From assembly GCF_000384235.1 (NCBI RefSeq), contig NZ_KB913033.1:2177164-2241163 (forward strand): a stretch of 64,000 nucleotides of DNA, in the 5' to 3' direction. The notes beneath the pieces were generated by a model. It saw only the letters and a program-made list of their open reading frames with translations. It made no database searches and was not told the origin of the DNA. Origin of the DNA: Hydrogenovibrio halophilus DSM 15072. Lineage in GTDB: Bacteria > Pseudomonadota > Gammaproteobacteria > Thiomicrospirales > Thiomicrospiraceae. The translations under genes were made by a program, and so were the position numbers. Positions 55,604 through 64,000 of this stretch are shown one piece after another; within the stretch, counting starts at the first letter, position 1, and each line of letters starts with the position of its first letter.

Positions 55604-56191
55604 TTACGCTGCACCCAGCCAGCGGTAGGCGATGTAGCCTGCGATGAGTGCGACGACCAGCCAGCCCAGTAGGTCGACGCTGGCGCGTATTCGGGTTTCA
55701 AATTTTTGGCCGCCCCACTTCATTAATCCGGCGACCAGAAAAAATCTGGCACCGCGTCCGACGAAGGAGGCCAGCAGGAATGGCAGTAAGGCCATGTGCG
55801 CGGCTCCGGCGGCGATGGTGAAGACCTTGTAGGGAATGGGACTGAAACCGGCGATAAAGACGACCCAGACGCCGTATTCGTCAAAAAACGCGGCGGCGCG
55901 ATCAAAGGTGGCGTCATGGCCGGTGGCTTCCAGCCAGGGCCAGACCACGTCCAGCAGCGTGTAGCCGATGGCATAGCCCAGCAGACCGCCGAGCACGGAA
56001 AACACGGTGGTGAGCCAGGCGTAATAAAACGCCTTTTCGGGCTTGGCCAGACTCATTGGCATCAGCATCACGTCAGGCGGAATCGGAAAAAACGAGGATT
56101 CGGCAAAGCTCAGGCCACTGAGGTAATGTGGCGCTTTGGGGTGTCTGGACCAGCGAAGTACCTGGTCATACAATGGGGTAAAGAGTTTCAA
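55604..56191 (-). CDS. yqaA: YqaA family membrane protein (DedA/SNARE-associated type)
   Basis: A 195-aa membrane protein with four or five helices. SFAESSFFPIPPDVMLMPM and AGFSPIPYKVFTIAAG are the paired re-entrant-type motifs of the DedA/VTT superfamily. The GGGAARFF-like GRGARFFLVAGL follows. It starts with TTG, with AAAGGA upstream. surE-pcm-yqaA is a conserved series. It probably acts on membrane lipid or proton homeostasis. Confidence 0.88.
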   Translation of the reverse strand: MKLFTPLYDQVLRWSRHPKAPHYLSGLSFAESSFFPIPPDVMLMPMSLAKPEKAFYYAWLTTVFSVLGGLLGYAIGYTLLDVVWPWLEATGHDATFDRAAAFFDEYGVWVVFIAGFSPIPYKVFTIAAGAAHMALLPFLLASFVGRGARFFLVAGLMKWGGQKFETRIRASVDLLGWLVVALIAGYIAYRWLGAA

Positions 56192-56238
56192 AGCCGTCCT
56201 TTTTCAACGCATTCTAAGACAAAAATATGTCGGTTCGC

Positions 56239-56940
56239 TTAATCATGCGAGATCGAATCGACCCCGGCGAGCATGGGCACAAACCGCACCGCGCCCAGAT
56301 CGGTTTCGACCCAGCCGGAGGCGGTGCGGGTCCAGCCTTGCAGTGTTTGGGTCTCCATTCCCACCGGGGCCACCAGTCGACCGTTGACGGCGACCTGATC
56401 CAGCAGACGATCGGGCAAGGCTTCGGGCGCGGCGGCGGACACGATGGCATCAAACGGGGCCTGCTCGGGCAAGCCTTCGAACCCATCCGCCAATTTGACG
56501 TGGACGTTGTCGAGTTCCAACTGAGCAATGGCCTTTTTGGCCCGAAGGTAAAGCGGTTTGATTCGTTCCAGCGTCCAGACCTGCTCGGCCAGCAATCCCA
56601 GCAAAGCAGCCTGATAGCCGGAGCCGGTGCCGATTTCCATCACCCGGTGCAAGGGTTCCGTGCGATCACGCAGAATGAAATCCAGCATGACCGCCACCAC
56701 CTGCGGCTGGGAAATGGTCTGGGCGTGACCGATTGGCAAGGCGCTGTCTTCGTAAGCGCGGGAGGCCATGGCTTCGTCCATGAACAGGTGACGCGGGGTC
56801 ACGCGCATGGCGGTCACAACATCGGGATGCAACGACAGGGTTTGTTCCAGACGGTCTATCAGACGATCACGTGTTCGCTGTGAGGTCATGCCCACGCCCT
56901 GCAAACGTTCAAATTGTGCGTTGGGATAGGTGAGTTTCAT
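56239..56940 (-). CDS. pcm: Protein-L-isoaspartate O-methyltransferase
   Basis: Repairs isoaspartyl residues in aged proteins. The 233-aa enzyme has the motif [28 protein letters not shown] and the [12 protein letters not shown]-terminal region. Its ATG overlaps the surE stop (ATGA), so it is coupled to surE; an internal ATG at residue 18 also has an AGGG site. Confidence 0.94.
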   Translation of the reverse strand: MKLTYPNAQFERLQGVGMTSQRTRDRLIDRLEQTLSLHPDVVTAMRVTPRHLFMDEAMASRAYEDSALPIGHAQTISQPQVVAVMLDFILRDRTEPLHRVMEIGTGSGYQAALLGLLAEQVWTLERIKPLYLRAKKAIAQLELDNVHVKLADGFEGLPEQAPFDAIVSAAAPEALPDRLLDQVAVNGRLVAPVGMETQTLQGWTRTASGWVETDLGAVRFVPMLAGVDSISHD

Positions 56941-57701
56941 GGTTGCAGCGTGGCCTCCTGTGACAACCAGTCGTTAAGCTGGGCCTGCATGTCATAGTGG
57001 GTCAGGTCGATTTTCAGGGGTGTGATTGAGACATAACCGGACGCCACCGCATGAAAATCGGTGCCATCGGAGGCGTCTTCCGCCTCGCCCGCCGGGCCGA
57101 CCCAGTAAATGGGCTTGCCGCGCGGATCGGTGGTGGCGACCACTTTTTCCGAAGCGTGACGTTTGCCCAGCCGGGTGATGCGAACGCCTTTGATCGCGTC
57201 ATAAGGTCGGTCTGGAATATTGATGTTTAATATGGTGTTGGGGTCGAGCAGCAGTTTGGGCAAATGCCCGAGCAAACGCTGCATCATCCGGGCGGCGGTG
57301 TCGAAATGTTCGTCCCCACAGAGTGAGACGGCGATGGAAGGTTTTCCCAGAAAGCGCCCTTCTGTCGCCGCCGCCACGGTGCCGGAATAAAGCACGTCGT
57401 CGCCCATATTGGCCCCGGCGTTTATGCCGGAAATGACCATGTCCGGCTGCGGCTCCAGCGCCCCATTGACCGCCAGATGCACGCAGTCAGTGGGGGTGCC
57501 GTCCACACTGTAGACATTGGGCGACTGTTCGGTCATGCGCAACGGGGCCATCAGGGTCAGCGCATTGCTGGCGGCGCTGCGGTTGCGCTCCGGTGCCACC
57601 AGCACCCGGTTTTCACACCAGGTGAGTTCGCCCAGCACATCCCACAGTGCCCGGATGCCCGGGGCCTGATAACCATCGTCGTTGGATAAAAGCACATTCA
57701 T
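56937..57701 (-). CDS. surE: 5'-nucleotidase SurE
   Basis: A metal-dependent nucleoside 5'/3'-monophosphatase and exopolyphosphatase of stationary phase, 254 aa. [14 protein letters not shown] holds the metal-binding Asp pair, [14 protein letters not shown] and [19 protein letters not shown] the other family blocks. It is divergent from smrA and coupled to pcm. Confidence 0.96.
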   Translation of the reverse strand: MNVLLSNDDGYQAPGIRALWDVLGELTWCENRVLVAPERNRSAASNALTLMAPLRMTEQSPNVYSVDGTPTDCVHLAVNGALEPQPDMVISGINAGANMGDDVLYSGTVAAATEGRFLGKPSIAVSLCGDEHFDTAARMMQRLLGHLPKLLLDPNTILNINIPDRPYDAIKGVRITRLGKRHASEKVVATTDPRGKPIYWVGPAGEAEDASDGTDFHAVASGYVSITPLKIDLTHYDMQAQLNDWLSQEATLQP

Positions 57702-57744
57702 GGTCGAATCACTCTGTTGCGGTTTGAAGTTGGAGTCAATCTGG

Positions 57745-57750
57745 TATGAT
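57745..57750 (+). promoter_or_regulatory. Possible extended -10 promoter of smrA
   Basis: TGGTATGAT (TGn plus TATGAT), 30 bp upstream of the smrA ATG; TTGAAG upstream is too close (15 bp) to be a good -35. Confidence 0.4.
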
Positions 57751-57779
57751 TTGCCTCACCTCAATACTTAAATGAAACG

Positions 57780-58355
57780 ATGAGCCAATTGACCCCTGAA
57801 GATCGCCAAGCGTTTGAAAAAGCCATGTCCGATGTCACGCCGATGTCGCAAGGACACGAACGCCAGCCGCTACACGAAACCCGCCTGAAAAAAGCCGCCG
57901 CCGCCAAACGCAAAACCATGCGCCGACTGCGCCAGGGGCCTTCGATGCATGCAGACGATGGCTTTGCGCTGGATTCGGGCGGCCTTACCTCAACCCGACC
58001 GGTCACGCGCGAATGCACGTTGCAATTCAAGCGCCCGCAATGCGACCCCAAAACCTGGAAAAAGCTTCGTCAGGGGGCATTCCCGGTGGACGCCACGCTG
58101 GACCTGCATGGCATGACCGTGGCCGAAGCGGAAAAAGCGGTGTTGCAATGCCTGCAGGAAGCGCTGTTTCACCGGGAAAAACAGTTGTTGATCATCCACG
58201 GCAAGGGCTACAACGCCGAGGACACACGCCCCAAACTGAAAAACCTGATTCATCAGCTTTTGCCCACCTGTCCGCCGGTCATGGCGTTTTGCAGTGCCCA
58301 ACCCAAAGACGGCGGACTGGGCAGTGTCTACGTTCGCCTGTCACTGCCCCGCTGA
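57780..58355 (+). CDS. smrA: Smr domain protein (endonuclease SmrA type)
   Basis: A 191-aa protein with an N-terminal basic region (about 30-110) and a C-terminal Smr domain. DLHGMTVAEAEKAVLQCL and IIHGKGYN hold the conserved residues, then GGLGSVYVRL. Smr domains nick DNA or cleave RNA. It is divergent from surE and converges with ftsB. Confidence 0.88.
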   Translation: MSQLTPEDRQAFEKAMSDVTPMSQGHERQPLHETRLKKAAAAKRKTMRRLRQGPSMHADDGFALDSGGLTSTRPVTRECTLQFKRPQCDPKTWKKLRQGAFPVDATLDLHGMTVAEAEKAVLQCLQEALFHREKQLLIIHGKGYNAEDTRPKLKNLIHQLLPTCPPVMAFCSAQPKDGGLGSVYVRLSLPR

Positions 58356-58363
58356 ATACCCTG

Positions 58364-58690
58364 TCACGGTTCCCGAGCGGGTTCCGTTTTCTGGTTGCTG
58401 TCAGACTCTTTGGCGGGCAGTTCAATCACTTTGACAAACACTTCGTCCTCACCAATCATGCCCAGTTTTTGCCGGGCAATGGTTTCAATGGCCTGAGTGT
58501 CGGTCTGCAAGTCGATGATTTCACGCTTGAGCAGCGTGTTCTGCGCCGACAGTTCATCCAGCCGGGCCTGTTTCGCTTCCAGTTCGTGGTTGAGCGACAT
58601 CACCTGAACCAGGCCGCCATCCGATGAGAGCAAACGCATCAGGATGACGACCAGTGCCAGCCCGAGACCGCCCAGCAACCACTTCACCAA
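58364..58690 (-). CDS. ftsB: Cell division protein FtsB
   Basis: A 108-aa bitopic protein: a short N-terminus, a membrane helix (about 3-20), then a coiled coil (EAKQARLDELSAQNTLLKREI) that binds FtsL and FtsQ. The GTG start with AAGG lies 7 bp after eno, the usual order. The tail is extended. Confidence 0.9.
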   Translation of the reverse strand: MVKWLLGGLGLALVVILMRLLSSDGGLVQVMSLNHELEAKQARLDELSAQNTLLKREIIDLQTDTQAIETIARQKLGMIGEDEVFVKVIELPAKESDSNQKTEPAREP

Positions 58691-58697
58691 TCCGACC

Positions 58698-59993
<1,296 letters not shown>

Positions 59994-60067
59994 TTATTTT
60001 GAATTCTTTTTGATGTTATCAATCGCAATTGTCAGCCAGATGACAAAGCCGCCAAGGTCCCTTTTTT

Positions 60068-60079
60068 ACCAGGCCTGGT
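60068..60079. repeat. Dispersed palindrome ACCAGGCCTGGT, copy 13 (exact, extended)
   Basis: Exact copy between kdsA and eno. Six T on the left and six A on the right make a perfect 24-bp palindrome (60062-60085). It lies between two same-strand genes. Confidence 0.95.
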
Positions 60080-60118
60080 AAAAAAGCAGGGTTTCGATCC
60101 GGCTTTGCCCGTCCGGGT

Positions 60119-62821
<2,703 letters not shown>

Positions 62822-64000
62822 TCAGGGCAAATTGGATAACGGATCGTAGCCCAACAGGACACCATGCTCCGCTGGCGTGTCCGCTGAATAGACCACAGGC
62901 CAGACGCGTCTCTGCCACCAGGGAATTTGCTGTTGGCGGAACCATTTTTTGATCCGCCCGCGATCCTGACGCCGACCCAGAAAGCCCGTCGGCATGGTGC
63001 AGACGCGCGGTTCCTCCCCGGTTTGACGCCATGCGTGAAGCGCAGACGGCAAGCCGTCCGCCTCCAGTTGCCATGCCAGAGGGTCGAATTGCGACAGCGG
63101 CTGATCGTAAGCACGGTCTGGGTCCTGCAAAAAATAAATGCGCCCCTGATCGATGCGCACAAGCTGCGGGACAGGTCGGTCGCTCAGCCGCCACTGGGGA
63201 TGGGCTTCGGGATTGGGGTTTTGCAACTGGGCCAGACACCAGTCCAGCAGTCTGGCATTGGGCTGGATGGGCCAGGTCTTCCGGGCCCACAACCGGATCA
63301 CATTTTTCACCCGGGCCTGTTGGGCGGATGGCCAATCCCTCCCCTGCAGAAACGGGCGCAAATCCAGACGGAACTGGGTGAACGAAAGCTCGGCCAGATC
63401 GGATTCGGCCAATTGGTTCAGCAGTTCGTCCGCTTCCTGCAAGCGTTCCGTGGTCTGGTACAAAGTGCGCTCAAACTGCGGCCAGATCGCTTTCAAGGCG
63501 GGCATCACTTCGTGACGGACCCGATTGCGCTGAAAGGCCGTGGACTGGTTGGATGGGTCTTCCACCCAGGACAGGCCTTCACGACTGGCGTAAGCTTCCA
63601 ACACCGCTCGTGGCTGATCCAGTAACGGACGCAAATGGTCAAAACGCCGGGAGGAGCCGACCAGAGGCGCGTGCATTTTCATGCTGCCAAGACCGGTCAG
63701 CCCTGCACCCCGCCCGAGGCGCTGCAGAAAGGTTTCGGCCTGATCCGTAGCGTGATGGGCAGTAAGCAGGTAAAACGCCGGAGAAGCCTTCCAACCGTTG
63801 GCCTCAGCGATTCCGTCGCTGCTCAGCCGGTTTTTCCATTCCGCCAGACTTTGGTTCAAAGCCTGATAACGGGCCGTTCTGGCCGCGGCTTCGGGGCCAT
63901 CACCTGGTTCGACCGTCATCGTTTTCGATTGAAAAGGCAGCGACCAACTCTGACACAACTGTTGGCAGAACGCCTGCCAGTCTGCGGACTGCGGCTGCAA
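62822..64000 (-). CDS. tilS: tRNA(Ile)-lysidine synthase, C-terminal part (gene runs off right edge)
   Basis: Modifies C34 of the CAU-anticodon tRNA(Ile) to lysidine. About 392 residues are inside the window; the PP-loop SGGxDS with the true start is beyond 64000. The conserved HHATDQAETFLQRLGRGAGLTGL and the DPSNQSTAFQRNRVRHEVMP segments are seen, followed by the helical TilS domain and the C-terminal RNA-binding domain with GRIKKWFRQQQIPWWQR. It precedes pyrG, as in many gammaproteobacteria. Confidence 0.95.
   Translation of the reverse strand: MQPQSADWQAFCQQLCQSWSLPFQSKTMTVEPGDGPEAAARTARYQALNQSLAEWKNRLSSDGIAEANGWKASPAFYLLTAHHATDQAETFLQRLGRGAGLTGLGSMKMHAPLVGSSRRFDHLRPLLDQPRAVLEAYASREGLSWVEDPSNQSTAFQRNRVRHEVMPALKAIWPQFERTLYQTTERLQEADELLNQLAESDLAELSFTQFRLDLRPFLQGRDWPSAQQARVKNVIRLWARKTWPIQPNARLLDWCLAQLQNPNPEAHPQWRLSDRPVPQLVRIDQGRIYFLQDPDRAYDQPLSQFDPLAWQLEADGLPSALHAWRQTGEEPRVCTMPTGFLGRRQDRGRIKKWFRQQQIPWWQRRVWPVVYSADTPAEHGVLLGYDPLSNLP

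Overview
The window is an ordinary core-genome stretch of a gammaproteobacterium with one small AT-rich accessory island. The gene order rpsA-cmk-aroA-tyrA-hisC-pheA-serC-gyrA next to ubiG-mupP-yciK, and pyrG-kdsA-eno-ftsB beside surE-pcm-yqaA, is the gammaproteobacterial one (closest to the Pseudomonas-type order). ZipA, DarP, YqiA, DksA, FtsB and class-typical LigA agree with this. I do not assign a genus. A CbbY-like phosphatase is a weak hint of an autotroph. Base composition is GC-rich almost throughout and falls sharply at about 51.6-55.4 kb.

Layout. 0-6.2 kb: xseA (cut by the window edge), xseB, a small membrane protein, rpoN and an unusual two-component pair resembling the 'dedicated sortase' regulators. 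6.2-18.7 kb (minus strand): pyrF, lapA, ihfB, rpsA, cmk, aroA, tyrA, hisC, pheA, serC, gyrA, that is translation, nucleotide, aromatic amino acid, histidine and serine synthesis plus topology. 18.9-31.7 kb: ubiG-mupP-yciK, an amidase, transporters, then rluB, a site-2-type protease, YciO, an RNase AM-like PHP protein, and an operon with yciB, yciI, a LexA-like peptidase without a DNA-binding domain and a one-domain asparaginase. 31.8-41 kb: darP, ligA-zipA, a sugar kinase, a HAD phosphatase, a DksA with a degraded zinc finger, and an APH/P-loop fusion. 41-49 kb: yqiA, recJ and the alaC-hom-COG4255-thrC group. 49-51.5 kb: Mth938-like, DJ-1/PfpI and a membrane alpha/beta hydrolase. 55.6-64 kb: yqaA-pcm-surE, smrA, ftsB-eno-kdsA-pyrG and tilS (cut by the window edge).

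Two things stand out. (1) A 12-bp palindrome, ACCAGGCCTGGT, occurs 13 times exactly and at least 4 more times with one mismatch, in genes and between them. It often has a T-rich left flank and an A-rich right flank. About 0.004 copies are expected by chance. Each copy is two abutting CCWGG sites, and one variant looks like a 5-methylcytosine deamination product. I do not recognise it as a named element. (2) The AT-rich island has no copy of this palindrome and looks like a remnant of integron gene cassettes without an integrase. A convincing attC site lies at 51884-51956, its R'' box overlapping the stop codon of a DUF1643-like gene. A shorter degenerate one follows the next gene. The cassette-like genes include a putative PD-(D/E)XK nuclease, a methyltransferase and an orphan BrnT-like toxin.

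No tRNA, rRNA, CRISPR array, prophage or transposase gene was seen.
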